From positions 1,240,001 to 1,304,000 of the forward strand of contig JAMCAN010000001.1 in NCBI GenBank assembly GCA_023715185.1: 64,000 bases of DNA, in the 5' to 3' direction. The stretch's first letter is position 1; the number at the start of each line of letters is the position of its first letter. Source of the DNA: Planococcus sp. MER TA 32b (GTDB lineage Bacteria; Bacillota; Bacilli; Bacillales_A; Planococcaceae). Position numbers and translations under genes: made by a program. Shown here piece by piece: positions 9,408 to 20,700 of this stretch. The notes beneath the pieces were generated by a model. The model was not told the origin of the DNA. It saw nothing but the letters and a program-made list of their open reading frames with translations, and did not search any database.

Positions 9408-9421
9408 GCGAATGGAATTTA

Positions 9422-9467
9422 CAAGCCGATTAAGAAAAAGCTCAGCTTTTTTCTTAATCGGCTTTTT
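9422..9467 (+). terminator. Intrinsic terminator after fakA
   Basis: A long stem AAGCCGATTAAGAAAAAGCT with its complement, tiny loop, ending in TTTTT at 9463-9467. It begins 15 bases past the fakA stop. Confidence 0.95.
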
Positions 9468-9523
9468 AAGGTGCTGAAAGTTTCGTGACAGCATGTTTAA
9501 TAAGAACATATGCTTTATTATCT

Positions 9524-9552
9524 TTGTCTAAAGCTCCTGAATCGTGTAAACT
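9524..9552 (+). promoter_or_regulatory. Predicted promoter of sdaAB-sdaAA-recG
   Basis: TTGTCT (9524-9529), 17-base spacer, TAAACT (9547-9552), 38 bases before the sdaAB ATG and just after the fakA terminator. Confidence 0.55.
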
Positions 9553-9589
9553 GAAGCTATACGCAAATTGAGAGAAAGGGGTTTGAGCC

Positions 9590-10252
9590 ATGAAGTTCAA
9601 ATCTGTTTTTGATATAATCGGCCCGGTCATGATCGGCCCGTCATCGTCACACACTGCGGGAGCTGCCCGCATCGGCCGGGTCGCCAGAGATTTATTCGGG
9701 CGCCAGCCGGAATGGGCAAAGATTCATCTCTATGGCTCTTTCGCCGAAACATATAAGGGACACAGCACAGACGTCGCCATAGTAGGCGGCCTCCTGGATT
9801 ACGATACAGATGATGAACGCATCAAAACTTCTTTTGAAGAAGCGGCAGAGGCGGGTATGGAGTTTGAATTTATTCCGGAAACCGGCCACACTGACCATCC
9901 AAACACAGCGAGGGTCGTGGTGGGTGACAGCCGTTCAGAAATGTCGATGGTCGGGATTTCAATCGGCGGCGGCAAAATCGAAATCACTGAGCTGAACGGT
10001 TTTCCACTCCGGCTTTCGGGAAATCATCCGGCAATCCTTGTGGTCCATGATGATCGCTCGGGGTGTATTGCAAACGTTTCCAATTGTCTCTATAAATACG
10101 ATATCAATATCGGCCACATGGAAGTGTCCCGCCGCCAAAAAGGCGAAATGGCGTTGATGGTCATCGAAGTGGACCAAACTGTGGACCGTGCCATAATGGA
10201 TGAATTGCGGCAGCTGCCGAACATTACCCAAGTGACAAGGATCGCTGACTGA
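9590..10252 (+). CDS. sdaAB: L-serine dehydratase, iron-sulfur-dependent, beta subunit
   Basis: Beta chain of the two-subunit enzyme that deaminates L-serine to pyruvate and ammonia. The 220-residue protein has the SDH beta domain with the signature IGPSSSHTAGAARIGR (15-30) and a C-terminal ACT domain (about 145-220; PAILVVHDDRSGCIANVSN), which probably senses serine. An AAAGGGG ribosome-binding site precedes the ATG. The alpha subunit follows 16 bases later, so both chains are made together. Confidence 0.96.
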   Translation: MKFKSVFDIIGPVMIGPSSSHTAGAARIGRVARDLFGRQPEWAKIHLYGSFAETYKGHSTDVAIVGGLLDYDTDDERIKTSFEEAAEAGMEFEFIPETGHTDHPNTARVVVGDSRSEMSMVGISIGGGKIEITELNGFPLRLSGNHPAILVVHDDRSGCIANVSNCLYKYDINIGHMEVSRRQKGEMALMVIEVDQTVDRAIMDELRQLPNITQVTRIAD

Positions 10253-10268
10253 ACAGGAGGATATACGA

Positions 10269-11168
10269 ATGGATGTTTTATTCCGTAACGTTAAAGAATT
10301 GGTTGAACGCGCAGAAAATGAAGATAAACTGATTTCAGAAATCATGATTGAGCAGGAAATGCTTATTACACAGCGTTCCCGTGAAGAAATCATGATTCAG
10401 ATGGAACGCAATCTGACGGTGATGGAAGAAGCGGTCGAAAAAGGGCTGAAGGGGGTACATTCCGTTTCAGGCCTTACCGGCGGAGACGCTGTCTTGCTGC
10501 AGGCGTATATTGAAAAAGGCAATACGCTGTCAGGAGCCCTTATGCTCGACGCTGTCAGCAAGGCTGTGGCAACCAATGAAGTGAATGCGGCGATGGGCAC
10601 AATCTGCGCTACGCCGACTGCGGGCTCTGCAGGTGTCGTACCCGGTACGTTGTTTGCGGTCAAAAACCAATTGAATCCGACACGTGAACAGATGATCCGT
10701 TATTTATTCACTTCCGGCGCATTCGGATTTGTCGTTGCGAACAACGCTTCGATTTCCGGTGCGGCAGGCGGATGCCAGGCGGAAGTCGGTTCAGCCGCGG
10801 CAATGGCTTCAGCAGCGATTGTGGAAATGGCTGGCGGCACGCCGCAGCAAAGTTCGGAAGCCTTCGCCATCACGATGAAGAACATGCTCGGCCTGGTTTG
10901 CGATCCTGTTGCGGGATTAGTGGAAGTGCCATGTGTGAAACGAAACGCGATGGGCGCATCCAATGCCGTCGTGGCGGCAGATATGGCTTTGGCTGGCGTA
11001 ACCAGCCGGATCCCATGTGATGAAGTCATCGGAGCGATGTTTGAAATCGGGCAATCGATGCCGAGTGCGTTGAAGGAAACCGCGAAAGGCGGACTCGCGG
11101 CTACACCTACCGGAAAATGGCTGGAATCGAAAATCTTCGGCGGATCGGTAGTCGGCAGTGGCAGGTAA
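10269..11168 (+). CDS. sdaAA: L-serine dehydratase, iron-sulfur-dependent, alpha subunit
   Basis: Catalytic chain carrying the [4Fe-4S] cluster. The 299-residue protein shows ATPTAGSAGVVPG (114-126) and three cysteines at 169, 211 and 222, with the 42- and 11-residue spacing known for this enzyme class. The fourth cluster ligand is normally supplied near the C-terminus in the fused enzyme and is not obvious here, as in other two-subunit forms. The last 11 bases overlap recG. Confidence 0.95.
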   Translation: MDVLFRNVKELVERAENEDKLISEIMIEQEMLITQRSREEIMIQMERNLTVMEEAVEKGLKGVHSVSGLTGGDAVLLQAYIEKGNTLSGALMLDAVSKAVATNEVNAAMGTICATPTAGSAGVVPGTLFAVKNQLNPTREQMIRYLFTSGAFGFVVANNASISGAAGGCQAEVGSAAAMASAAIVEMAGGTPQQSSEAFAITMKNMLGLVCDPVAGLVEVPCVKRNAMGASNAVVAADMALAGVTSRIPCDEVIGAMFEIGQSMPSALKETAKGGLAATPTGKWLESKIFGGSVVGSGR

Positions 11169-13200
11169 AGATTCTGTCGCCGTCCTGAAGGGCGTCGGCA
11201 AACAGGCAGCTGAAACTTTGAAAGAAATGAACATTGAAACGATTTATGATCTGATCATGACATTTCCGTACCGCCATGAAGATTTTCAGCTGAAGGATCT
11301 GGTGGACACACCGCATAACGAACGTGTAACTGTGGAGGGAAGGGTCGAAAGCGAGCCTTCCGTCCTTTTTTTAGGAAAAAATAAATCACGGACGACTGTC
11401 CAGGTGATGGTGGGCCGCCATCTGATTAAAGCGGTATTTTTCAACCAGCATTACGTCAAAACAAAATTGCATATCGGGGAAATCGTTACTTTGACCGGGA
11501 AATGGGACCGCGGACGGCAAATCATCACCGTGTCCAATCACTCGCTTGGCCAGCGTACAGATGGCGCGGATTTTGAACCGGTCTACAGCCTCAAAGGTTC
11601 GATGCATCAGAAGTCGTTCCGGAAATTGATGCGCCAGGCCCTCGATCTGGCAAAAGATGATCTCGAGGAATGCATACCATCGAAATTTTTGGCGGAGTAT
11701 AAATTGGCGCCACTTTCAGAAGCGCTCGAGTGGGTTCATTTTCCGCCGGATGGCGAATCATTGAAACAGGCCCGCCGCCGTTTTGTATATGAGGAACTTT
11801 TGATGTTCCAATTAAAGATGCAGGCATTGCGCAAAAAGAACCGGGAAGAGGAAGGCGGATCCTTCATTGATTATGATGTCGATAAAGTCCGCAATTTTGT
11901 CCAGTCGCTGCCTTATGAATTGACCGAGGCGCAAAAACGCGTCGTCAATGAAATCTCAAAAGATATGAAAGAACCTTTGCGCATGAACCGGCTTTTGCAG
12001 GGGGATGTAGGATCAGGCAAGACTGTAGTGGCGGCTATTTCCTTATATGCGACGGTGACTGCGGGGCTGCAGGGAGCGCTGATGGCGCCGACTGAAATTC
12101 TCGCCGAACAGCATGCCAATACGCTTGCGGAATGGTTTGAATCGTTTCCTGTGACCATCGCTTTGCTGACTGGTTCAGTGAAGGGCAAGAAACGTCAGTT
12201 GATTCTGGAGCAATTGGCTTCGGGCCAAATCGATATTCTGGTCGGCACCCACGCGCTTATCCAGCCGGATGTGCAATTTAAAAAACTCGGCCTCGTAATC
12301 ACGGATGAACAGCACCGTTTCGGTGTCGACCAGCGGCGTGTATTAAAGGATAAAGGCTATAACCCGGATGTGCTGTTTATGACGGCGACACCGATTCCGA
12401 GAACTTTGGCCATATCGGCTTTCGGGGAAATGGATGTTTCCGTAATCGACGAGATGCCGGTCGGCCGAAAAGAGATTCAGACGTTCTGGATGAAAAAAGA
12501 TATGTTCGGAAAAATCGTCGGACGGATGGAAAAAGAGTTGGCAGCCGGCAGACAGGCGTACGTCATCTGTCCGCTCATTGAAGAATCCGATAAACTCGAT
12601 TTTCAGAATGCAGTTGAACTCTACAGCCAGTTATCAAGTTATTTCCACGGCAAATATACCGTCGGCTTGATGCACGGCAGGCTGCATTCAGATGAAAAGG
12701 AAGAGACGATGCGTTCATTCACCGAAGGAGAGATTGCGGTTTTGGTTTCGACGACAGTGGTTGAAGTAGGGGTGAATGTGCCGAACGCTTCCTTTATGCT
12801 GATCTATGATGCCGAGCGATTCGGCTTATCGCAGCTTCATCAATTGCGGGGACGTGTAGGCCGGGGCAGTGAACAATCTTATTGTGTGCTGCTGGCAGAT
12901 CCGAAAACTGAAGTCGGCAAAGAACGGATGATGTCCATGACCGAAACGAATGATGGATTCGTGCTGGCGGAAAAGGATTTGAAACTTCGCGGCCCCGGAG
13001 ATTTCTTCGGCCGAAAACAAAGCGGATTGCCTGAATTTAAAATGGCTGATCTGATCCATGATTACAGGGCGCTTGAAACGGCGAGGAAAGATGCTGAAAG
13101 CCTTGTGAACAGCGATGATTTCTGGACAAGTGCAGAAACTGGCTGCCTGCGGAGGATGCTCGAGGATTCGGGTGCATTATCAATGGCGCGGCTGGATTAA
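11158..13200 (+). CDS. recG: ATP-dependent DNA helicase RecG
   Basis: Branch-migration helicase that remodels stalled forks and Holliday junctions. The 680-residue protein has an N-terminal wedge/OB domain (about 50-160), Walker A GDVGSGKT (282-289), a DEQH Walker B (383-386), TATPIPRTLA, and C-terminal helicase motifs including VVEVGVNVPNA and QLRGRVGRG. It starts with GTG at 11158 inside sdaAA, so it depends on read-through from serine dehydratase. A terminator follows directly. Confidence 0.97.
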   Translation: MAGKDSVAVLKGVGKQAAETLKEMNIETIYDLIMTFPYRHEDFQLKDLVDTPHNERVTVEGRVESEPSVLFLGKNKSRTTVQVMVGRHLIKAVFFNQHYVKTKLHIGEIVTLTGKWDRGRQIITVSNHSLGQRTDGADFEPVYSLKGSMHQKSFRKLMRQALDLAKDDLEECIPSKFLAEYKLAPLSEALEWVHFPPDGESLKQARRRFVYEELLMFQLKMQALRKKNREEEGGSFIDYDVDKVRNFVQSLPYELTEAQKRVVNEISKDMKEPLRMNRLLQGDVGSGKTVVAAISLYATVTAGLQGALMAPTEILAEQHANTLAEWFESFPVTIALLTGSVKGKKRQLILEQLASGQIDILVGTHALIQPDVQFKKLGLVITDEQHRFGVDQRRVLKDKGYNPDVLFMTATPIPRTLAISAFGEMDVSVIDEMPVGRKEIQTFWMKKDMFGKIVGRMEKELAAGRQAYVICPLIEESDKLDFQNAVELYSQLSSYFHGKYTVGLMHGRLHSDEKEETMRSFTEGEIAVLVSTTVVEVGVNVPNASFMLIYDAERFGLSQLHQLRGRVGRGSEQSYCVLLADPKTEVGKERMMSMTETNDGFVLAEKDLKLRGPGDFFGRKQSGLPEFKMADLIHDYRALETARKDAESLVNSDDFWTSAETGCLRRMLEDSGALSMARLD

Positions 13201-13238
13201 GGATGCAGGGCTTTCATTAGCCCTTGCATTCTTTTTTT
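13201..13238 (+). terminator. Intrinsic terminator after recG
   Basis: Stem GATGCAGGGCT paired with AGCCCTTGCATTC, six-base loop, seven T at 13232-13238. Starts immediately after the recG stop. Its descending arm contains the -35 box of the fapR promoter. Confidence 0.92.
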
Positions 13239-13252
13239 GTAGACAATATACT
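13224..13252 (+). promoter_or_regulatory. Predicted promoter of the fapR lipid operon
   Basis: TTGCAT (13224-13229), 17-base spacer, TATACT (13247-13252). The -35 box lies inside the recG terminator stem and the FapR operator begins four bases after the -10 box. Confidence 0.7.
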
Positions 13253-13255
13253 GAT

Positions 13256-13274
13256 ATTAGTACCAAGTGCTAAT
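13256..13274. promoter_or_regulatory. FapR operator
   Basis: ATTAGTACCAAGTGCTAAT is an imperfect palindrome matching the known FapR box (TTAGTA, short spacer, TACTAA). It sits over the expected transcription start of fapR, so FapR should block its own operon and malonyl-CoA should relieve this, as in B. subtilis. Confidence 0.88.
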
Positions 13275-13290
13275 AGCGGGCGGTGACAAT

Positions 13291-13875
13291 GTGAAAAAGA
13301 CGAAAAGAGAACGGCAAACGGCATTACTGGAATCGATAAATGAAAACCCGTTCGTGACAGATGAGGAATTGTCGGCTGAATTCAATGTCAGCGTACAGAC
13401 GATCAGACTCGACCGGATGGAATTATCGATACCTGAATTGCGGGAGCGGATCAAGCATGTTGCCGTAAAGACTTTCGAAGATGAAGTGAAATCCCTGCCG
13501 ATTGATGAAGTGATAGGGGAAATCATTGATATTGAATTGGACGAAAAAGCGATATCGATTTTTGATGTCAAGCCGGAACATGTTTTCCAGCGCAATCAGA
13601 TTGCCAGGGGGCATCATTTGTTTGCCCAGGCAAATTCACTGGCTGTAGCGATTATTAATGAAGAACTGGCATTGACCGTAAAATCCGAATTGCAGTTTCT
13701 GCGTCCGGTAAAAGCAGGTCAACGCATCGTGGCAAAAGCGACGGTCATCGAAAGACAGCCTGAAAAGAACCGCGCTTTTGTAAAAGTCGTTTCAACAGTT
13801 GACCAGGTGACAGTTTTTATCGGTACATTTGAAATGTATCGAATGACGGAACAAAGTGAAGGTGAAGTTGGATGA
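13291..13875 (+). CDS. fapR: Transcription repressor of lipid synthesis FapR
   Basis: Malonyl-CoA-responsive repressor of fatty acid and phospholipid genes. The chosen start, GTG at 13291, gives 194 residues beginning MKKTKRERQ, as in B. subtilis FapR; an earlier GTG at 13267 would lie within the operator. An N-terminal DeoR-like HTH (about 23-43, [20 protein letters not shown]) is followed by the conserved linker [10 protein letters not shown] and a hot-dog effector domain with [17 protein letters not shown]. Its stop overlaps the plsX ATG. Confidence 0.96.
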   Translation: MKKTKRERQTALLESINENPFVTDEELSAEFNVSVQTIRLDRMELSIPELRERIKHVAVKTFEDEVKSLPIDEVIGEIIDIELDEKAISIFDVKPEHVFQRNQIARGHHLFAQANSLAVAIINEELALTVKSELQFLRPVKAGQRIVAKATVIERQPEKNRAFVKVVSTVDQVTVFIGTFEMYRMTEQSEGEVG

Positions 13876-14864
13876 AGATAGCAGTAGATGGAATGGGCGG
13901 AGATAACGCGCCGAAGGAAATAATCGAGGGTGTCTATATGGCGCTTGATGAATTTAAGGATCTGGAAGTTCAGCTGTTTGGCCATCAGGAAAAAATGCGG
14001 GAATTCCTGAAAGACCATGACCGCTTAACGGTTTTCCATTGTGAAGAGATGATTGAAGCGGAAGACGATCCGGTGCGGTCTGTCAGAAGAAAAAAAGACG
14101 CTTCGATGGTGCGCATGGCACAGGCTGTCAAAGACGGGACGGCGGATGCCTGTGTGTCTGCAGGCAACACAGGCGGGTTGATGTCCGCAGGATTATTTAT
14201 CGTCGGGCGCATTGATGGTGTCGACCGGCCGGCATTGGCACCGACACTGCCGACTATTGACGGCAAGGGTTTCGTTATGCTGGATATGGGAGCGAATGCG
14301 GAAGCGCGTCCTGAGCACCTTGTGCAATACGCTATTATGGGCAGCATCTATGCCGAAAAAGTTCGCGGCGTTGAAAACCCTGCTGTAGGCTTGCTGAATA
14401 TCGGAACAGAAGAGAAAAAAGGGAATGACCTGACGAAAGCCGCTTTCCCGTTATTAAAAGAAGCACCAATCAATTTTGTCGGCAATGTGGAATCCCGGGA
14501 TCTATTGAACGGGGTGGCTGATGTCGTCGTGACGGATGGCTTTACCGGAAATATGGTATTGAAAACAATCGAAGGTACAGCGATGAATGTGTTCGCGATG
14601 ATCAAAGATGTTTTCATGTCGTCGATGAAAACGAAATTGGCTGCAGCCCTTGTTAAAGATGATATCCGTGGATTAAAAGGGATGCTGGATTACAGTGAAT
14701 ATGGCGGAGCGGGGCTGTTTGGCCTTAAGGCACCGGTCATTAAAGCGCATGGCTCATCGAATAGCACGGCTTTCTTCAATGCAATTCGCCAAACACGCAC
14801 GATGATTGAATTCGATGTGACCGGCACGATATACAACACGTTGAAAAAGGAGCAGTCGGAATGA
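13872..14864 (+). CDS. plsX: Phosphate acyltransferase PlsX
   Basis: Converts acyl-ACP to acyl-phosphate, the donor for PlsY in phosphatidic acid synthesis; it is a peripheral membrane enzyme. The 330 residues begin [14 protein letters not shown], the family signature, with SAGNTGGLM and [13 protein letters not shown] further on. It overlaps fapR by four bases and is overlapped by fabD, so the FapR operator controls it. Confidence 0.97.
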   Translation: MKIAVDGMGGDNAPKEIIEGVYMALDEFKDLEVQLFGHQEKMREFLKDHDRLTVFHCEEMIEAEDDPVRSVRRKKDASMVRMAQAVKDGTADACVSAGNTGGLMSAGLFIVGRIDGVDRPALAPTLPTIDGKGFVMLDMGANAEARPEHLVQYAIMGSIYAEKVRGVENPAVGLLNIGTEEKKGNDLTKAAFPLLKEAPINFVGNVESRDLLNGVADVVVTDGFTGNMVLKTIEGTAMNVFAMIKDVFMSSMKTKLAAALVKDDIRGLKGMLDYSEYGGAGLFGLKAPVIKAHGSSNSTAFFNAIRQTRTMIEFDVTGTIYNTLKKEQSE

Positions 14865-15796
14865 CGAAAATAGCATTTATCTACCCGGGACAAGGTTCCC
14901 AGACGGTCGGGATGGGCGAGACCTTTTTGGACGATGAAAGAAGCCGGAATTTTTTTGATGAAGCTGATAAAGCTCTGGGCATAAAACTTTCCACGTTAAT
15001 GCTCGAAGGCCCGGTTGAAGAGCTGACACTTACATATAATGCGCAGCCGGCTTTGCTGACGGTCAGTGCGATGATAACGGAACGTTTGGCGCGTGAAGGA
15101 ATTGTGTCTTCATATACAGCAGGCCACAGTCTCGGTGAATACAGCGCTTTAGTGGCTTCCGGAGTCATGAAGTTCGAAAATGCTGTGGAAATTGTCCACA
15201 AACGCGGTCTTTTCATGAACGACGCGGTACCGGCAGGCGAGGGGACGATGGCGGCTATCCTCGGAATGGATGCAAAAGAACTTGAAGAAGTGACGAATGC
15301 GGCGACTGATTCTGCGGGCATTGTCCAATTGGCCAATTTGAACAGCCCGGGTCAAATCGTCATCTCCGGCACAAAAGCAGGCGTGGAAGAAGCATGCAGG
15401 CTGGCTAAGGAAAAGGGTGCCAAAAGAGCGATTCCGCTTGATGTCAGTGGGCCGTTCCACTCGGAATTGATGCGCCCCGCATCACAGGATTTATCGGAAG
15501 TCCTGAGCAAGGCATTCCTGATGAATGCGAATGTGCCTGTCGTGGCCAACGTTACGGGAGAAACGGAAACGAATGCTGCTCAAATCCAGGATTTATTGGT
15601 CCGCCAATTATATTCTCCTGTATTATGGGAGCAATCGGTGCGCAAAATGATCGAACTGGGTGTTACAGTCTTTGTTGAAATCGGTCCCGGCAAAGTGCTG
15701 AGCGGACTGGTTAAAAAAATTGACCGTTCGGTAACGGTATTGCCTGTCAATGATTTGGAATCATGCGAAAAAGTGATAAAGGAGCTGAAAAAATGA
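14861..15796 (+). CDS. fabD: Malonyl-CoA:ACP transacylase
   Basis: Loads malonyl groups from CoA onto acyl carrier protein. The 311-residue protein has the active-site elbow [10 protein letters not shown] with Ser90, the QGSQ loop (11-14) and the catalytic His200 in GPFHS. It starts inside the plsX stop and ends overlapping the fabG ATG (ATGA). Confidence 0.97.
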   Translation: MTKIAFIYPGQGSQTVGMGETFLDDERSRNFFDEADKALGIKLSTLMLEGPVEELTLTYNAQPALLTVSAMITERLAREGIVSSYTAGHSLGEYSALVASGVMKFENAVEIVHKRGLFMNDAVPAGEGTMAAILGMDAKELEEVTNAATDSAGIVQLANLNSPGQIVISGTKAGVEEACRLAKEKGAKRAIPLDVSGPFHSELMRPASQDLSEVLSKAFLMNANVPVVANVTGETETNAAQIQDLLVRQLYSPVLWEQSVRKMIELGVTVFVEIGPGKVLSGLVKKIDRSVTVLPVNDLESCEKVIKELKK

Positions 15797-16539
15797 GCGA
15801 CTTAACTGGCAAGACTGCCATTATCACCGGTGCTTCCAGAGGCATCGGAGCTGAAATCGCCAAGAGGTTTGCGCAAGCGGGCGCGAATGTCGTAGTCAAT
15901 TACAGCGGCAGCCAGCAAAAAGCTGAAGCAGTGGCGGAGGCGATTGAAGAAAATGGCGGAAAAGCAATTGCGGTAAAGGCGAATGTAGCAGACGCTGACG
16001 CAGTCAAAGCAATGGTCGATGTAACGATATCCCAATTCGGGACAGTCGATATTCTTGTGAACAATGCAGGAATTACCCGTGACAACCTGATGATGCGAAT
16101 GAAAGACGATGAATGGGACGATGTTATCAACACGAATTTAAAAGGCGTTTTTGTCTGCACGAAAGCTGTCACACGCCAAATGATGAAACAGCGCTCCGGC
16201 CGCATCGTCAACATCGCTTCAATAGTCGGGGTGATGGGCAATGCCGGACAGGCGAATTATGTCGCTTCCAAAGCGGGCGTAATTGGTCTTACGAAGACGA
16301 CAGCCCGGGAACTGGCAAGCCGTGGAATCACTGCAAACGCGGTGGCTCCAGGATTTATTACAACGGATATGACGGATGGGTTGAATGAAGAAATACAGCA
16401 ATCGATGATGTCGCAAATACCGCTTGGCCGTTTCGGTAAACCGGAAGAAGTGGCGAAAGCCGCATTATTCCTGGCTTCTGATGAAGCGTCCTATATGACG
16501 GGGCAGACACTGCACCTTGATGGCGGGATGGTCATGTAA
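15793..16539 (+). CDS. fabG: 3-oxoacyl-ACP reductase FabG
   Basis: NADPH-dependent reductase of the fatty acid elongation cycle, short-chain dehydrogenase family. The chosen ATG at 15793 gives 248 residues starting [13 protein letters not shown]. It shows the cofactor motif TGASRGIG (12-19), NNAG (90-93) and the catalytic triad Ser143, Tyr156, Lys160 (YVASK). A longer form from 15763 would overlap fabD by 34 bases and lacks support. The stop is followed by a 40-base gap to acpP. Confidence 0.96.
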   Translation: MSDLTGKTAIITGASRGIGAEIAKRFAQAGANVVVNYSGSQQKAEAVAEAIEENGGKAIAVKANVADADAVKAMVDVTISQFGTVDILVNNAGITRDNLMMRMKDDEWDDVINTNLKGVFVCTKAVTRQMMKQRSGRIVNIASIVGVMGNAGQANYVASKAGVIGLTKTTARELASRGITANAVAPGFITTDMTDGLNEEIQQSMMSQIPLGRFGKPEEVAKAALFLASDEASYMTGQTLHLDGGMVM

Positions 16540-16579
16540 TTTGAATTTCTGTATACTGCATTGAGGGGAGGTGACGACA

Positions 16580-16816
16580 TTGGCAACAGTATTGGAGAGA
16601 GTAACTAAAGTAATCGTGGATCGTCTGGGTGTAGAAGAGAACGAAGTGAAACTTGAAGCTTCATTCACAGGAGACCTTGGTGCGGATTCATTGGATGTAG
16701 TTGAATTGGTTATGGAACTTGAGGACGAATTCGACATGGAGATTTCTGATGAAGATGCGGAAGGCATGTCTACAGTAGGAGACGCGGTTTCTTACATTGA
16801 GAAGAAACAGGCGTAA
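16580..16816 (+). CDS. acpP: Acyl carrier protein
   Basis: Carries growing acyl chains on a phosphopantetheine arm. Starting at TTG 16580, the product is 78 residues with the [15 protein letters not shown] helix and modified Ser37. The start is chosen by the strong AGGGGAGGTGA ribosome-binding site six bases upstream and by the usual start [14 protein letters not shown] at 16571 would fall inside that site. Acidic, as expected. It ends the FapR-controlled operon. Confidence 0.96.
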   Translation: MATVLERVTKVIVDRLGVEENEVKLEASFTGDLGADSLDVVELVMELEDEFDMEISDEDAEGMSTVGDAVSYIEKKQA

Positions 16817-16838
16817 AACCAATTAAGATGAAATGACC

Positions 16839-16889
16839 TTGACGCACAATCGCTTGCAGCTTAAGCGGTTGTGCGTCAATTCTATTTTT
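16839..16889 (+). terminator. Intrinsic terminator after acpP
   Basis: A 17-base stem (TTGACGCACAATCGCTT with its near complement at 16863-16879), seven-base loop, then TTCTATTTTT. The T-tract overlaps the -35 box of the next promoter. Confidence 0.92.
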
Positions 16890-16916
16890 GCGTTAAAGCC
16901 GGAAAAAAGGTAAAAT
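16888..16916 (+). promoter_or_regulatory. Predicted promoter of rnc-smc-ftsY
   Basis: TTGCGT (16888-16893), 17-base spacer, TAAAAT (16911-16916), 33 bases before the rnc ATG and touching the acpP terminator. Confidence 0.55.
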
Positions 16917-16949
16917 TGACGGAAGAACAACATAGGAAGGCAGATAAAA

Positions 16950-17705
16950 ATGGCAATGAAAAAAAACCTTAACCAACAAAAGCCGGGAGTGCTGAAGGAA
17001 AGTGTGAAAAATGCTTTTGACCAGCTTCAAAAAGAGCTGGATGTCAACTTCCGCAATCCTGCACTGCTTTATCAGGCTTTCACTCATTCATCTTATGTGA
17101 ATGAGCATCGAAGAAAGAAATTCACGGATAACGAACGCCTCGAGTTTTTGGGCGACGCTGTTCTGGAATTATCGGTTTCCCATTATCTTTATATGAAGTA
17201 TCCCGACATGAGCGAAGGTGAATTGACGAAACTCCGGGCGTCCATCGTCTGTGAACCGTCCCTCGTGCTGTTTGCGAATGAACTGAATTTCGGCAAATAT
17301 ATTTTGCTCGGCAAAGGTGAAGAACTGACTGGCGGCAGAACGCGTCCGGCTCTTCTTGCTGATGTCTTCGAATCGTTCATCGGGGCTTTGTATCTCGATC
17401 AAGGACTTGAACCGGTCGTTTCGTTCCTGGAAGTGATTCTTTTCCCTAAAGTGGAAATCGGTGCTTTTTCGCATGTGATGGATTATAAGAGCCAATTGCA
17501 GGAAATTGTGCAGCAGAAAAATTCAGGCTCATTGAGCTACGAAATTATTGATGAAAAAGGGCCGGCGCACAGCCGCATATTCGTAACGCGGGTCACTCTG
17601 GCCGATAAAGAATTGGGCGTCGGAAACGGACGTTCCAAAAAAGAAGCGGAACAGCAGGCAGCTCAGCTGGCAATCCGTAAATTGCAGGAAGCAATGGAGG
17701 ACTAG
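16950..17705 (+). CDS. rnc: Ribonuclease III
   Basis: Double-strand-specific endonuclease for rRNA processing and RNA turnover. The 251-residue protein has the signature [13 protein letters not shown] (61-73) with metal ligands Glu65 and Asp69 and a second pair Asp137/Glu140 in ADVFE. A C-terminal double-stranded RNA-binding domain (about 175-248) follows. An AGGAAGG site precedes the ATG. smc starts four bases after the stop. Confidence 0.97.
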   Translation: MAMKKNLNQQKPGVLKESVKNAFDQLQKELDVNFRNPALLYQAFTHSSYVNEHRRKKFTDNERLEFLGDAVLELSVSHYLYMKYPDMSEGELTKLRASIVCEPSLVLFANELNFGKYILLGKGEELTGGRTRPALLADVFESFIGALYLDQGLEPVVSFLEVILFPKVEIGAFSHVMDYKSQLQEIVQQKNSGSLSYEIIDEKGPAHSRIFVTRVTLADKELGVGNGRSKKEAEQQAAQLAIRKLQEAMED

Positions 17706-17708
17706 AGA

Positions 17709-20700
17709 ATGTTTTTGAAGAGATTGGAAGTCATGGGATTCAAGTCGTTCGCTGATCGCATCGGCATCGATTTCGTTCCTGGAGTTACAGCAGTTGTGGG
17801 TCCGAATGGCAGCGGAAAGAGTAATGTAACCGACGCGATCCGTTGGGTCCTTGGTGAACAATCCGCTAAATCCCTGCGCGGCGGAAAGATGGAAGATGTC
17901 ATTTTCGCCGGCAGTGATTCACGCAAACCCTTGAATTTCGCCGAAGTCACTTTGGTTTTGGATAATACGGATGGACGGGTCCCTCTCGATTACAGCGAAG
18001 TCAGCGTAACGAGAAGGGTTTTTCGAAGTGGGGAAAGTGCCTATCTATTGAATAAGCAGAATTGCCGTCTAAAAGATATCACCGATCTGTTCATGGATTC
18101 AGGACTCGGAAAAGAAGCGTTTTCAATCATTTCACAAGGCCGAGTTGATGAAATCCTCAACAGCAAAGCGGAAGAGCGCCGTTCCATATTCGAAGAAGCA
18201 GCTGGTGTATTGAAATATAAACAGCGCAAGAAAAAAGCTGAATTGAAATTGAATGAAACCGACGAAAACCTCAATAGGGTTCTCGATATTCTCCATGAAC
18301 TTGATGGCAGGATGGAGCCCCTTCAAATCCAGGCTTCCGCGGCAAGGGATTATTTGGATATGAGTGCGGAACTCAAGGATGCGGATATCGCTTTATTGGC
18401 ATTCGACGCAAACCGTTTGAAACAGGAGCTTGAACAACTTGGCGATGACGCTGAGGAGCAAAGCGCCAAAGAACGGGAATTAGCGGCTGAAATTGCCGGC
18501 AAAGAAGAAACTGTATCCAGTCTCCGCAAGAAGATTGCTGAACTCGACGGCGAAATAGATTCGGAACAAAGCAGTCTGATTGAAGCAAGCTCCGAAACTG
18601 AAAAATGGGAAGGCCGCAAATTGCTGATGTCCGAGAAAAAGCATAATGCGGACCGTCAGGCCAGTCAGCTGAAAGAAAACCTGGAGGCCGAAATGGCAGA
18701 GAATCAAGTGCTGGCTGCCAAACACAAGGAGCAATTGAAGCTGCTGGAAGATAGAAAAGCCGAACAGCAGAAAATAAAAAATGCCATCAGGCAATTGGAA
18801 GAGCAATTAAGCAGAACGCCTGCGGATATCGAAAACGAGATTGAATCCTTCAAATCTCTCTATATTGAATTGATGAATGAGCAGGCCACTGTCAGAAATG
18901 AACTGAAAAATATCGACTTGCAGGAACAGCAACTGTCCGAATCCACCAGCAGAATCGCTTTGCAGCAAAAGGATTTCAGCAGCGAACTCGAAAAGCTGGA
19001 GAAGGAAAAAGAAGAAGCTGAAAAGAAATATGACGCGATCAAAGCGCTGTTGGAAGAAAAACGCAGATTATACCGCGAAACGGAAAACAGCTACCAGCAA
19101 ATCAAGGGAGCTTTCGACAAAAAGCAGAATATGCTGTTTCAAGCCTATCAATCCCAAAAACAACTGGAATCAAGAATTGAAACTCTCCAGGAACTGGAAG
19201 CTGATTTTTCAGGGTTTTTCCAAGGTGTGCGAGAAGTGCTCCAAGCACGTGAAAAGGGCCGATTGGCCGGAATTGTAGGAGCGGTGGCGGAAATAGCGCA
19301 AGTCAACCAGGATTACGCGAAAGCGATCGAAACCGCACTTGGCGCTTCCAGTCAGCATATTGTCGTTGAAAACGAAGACAACGCCCGGCAGGCGATCCAG
19401 TTCCTTCGCGAGAAAAGGGCAGGCCGCTCAACATTCCTGCCGATGACAGTGATGAAGCCGAGAACCATACCGGAACACACCTTATCTTCAATTCGCCAGC
19501 ATCCGGCGTTTATTAAAGTTGCGTTCGAGCTGGTGGACTATGATCCCGCTTACAATATGATCATCGAAAATCTTCTCGGCAATGTCATTATCGCGGAAGA
19601 TCTGAAAGGCGCTACAGCAATCGCCAAACTGACAGGCAACCGCTATAGAGTCGTGACGCTTGAAGGGGATATCGTCAACGCCGGCGGATCGATGACCGGC
19701 GGCGCCAATAAAACCCAGGCCTCATTCTTCACCCGTAAAGCGGAACTTGAGCAATTGCTTGTCCAGTCCAAAGAACTGGCACAAACGATTGCCGTTGCTG
19801 AAAAAACGGTGCAGAAAGAACAGTCTGAAGTCCACCATACGGAACGGAAATTGAACGATTTACGTTCTGAAGGCGAAAAATATCGTGATCTTGAATCAGA
19901 ACGCGCTATGACGCTCCGTGAAATCAATGCAGTCCTGAATACCACGAAAGAGCGGTACAAGGTGTTTCAGGCTGAGCAAAAAAATAAAGGATCCGATTTG
20001 GATGCAGTGACAGTGCGCAAAGAGACTGCTTCCAGCCGGCTCGATGAAATCACCTCGGATCTGGACGGGACTTCGGCACGGATCGAAGAATTGACGCAGT
20101 TCAAGCAACAGAATGAAAGTGCCCGGGACGCGGTGCTTGTAAAATTCGCCGACCATAAATCACAGCTTGCTGTGATGAAGGAAAGAGTCAGCCAATTGAC
20201 GGACAGTGAAGCTGAATTGCTTGTCCGCAAAGAAAAGAGCGACCGCAAGCTGAAGGAGATCCAGTCTGAACTTGAATGGCTGCAATCCGAAGAAGCGGCG
20301 AAAGTCTATTCTGATGAAGAAATCATAGATGAAATTGCAAAATGGTCCCATAAAAAGCAGACAGGTTCGCAAAAGATCAGCGAATTAAAAGAACTTCGAA
20401 TCCAAAACCAAAGCCAATTGACCGAACTGGAAGAAGAGCTGAAAGAATTCCAGCGCCTTCATAAAGGATTTGTCGAAGCGATACGTATATGTGAAGTGAA
20501 GGCTACACGCCTGGATGTGCAGATACAGAATCTGATCGGACAATTGGAAAACAATTACGAATTGACACTTGATCAGGCGATGCGATTTGAACTGGCGGAT
20601 GAAGAAGATGCTGTACGCAAGAAAGTCAAATTGCTTAAACAGTCGATTGAAGAACTGGGGCCTGTCAATATAGGTTCCATCGAAGAGTTTGAGCATGTGG

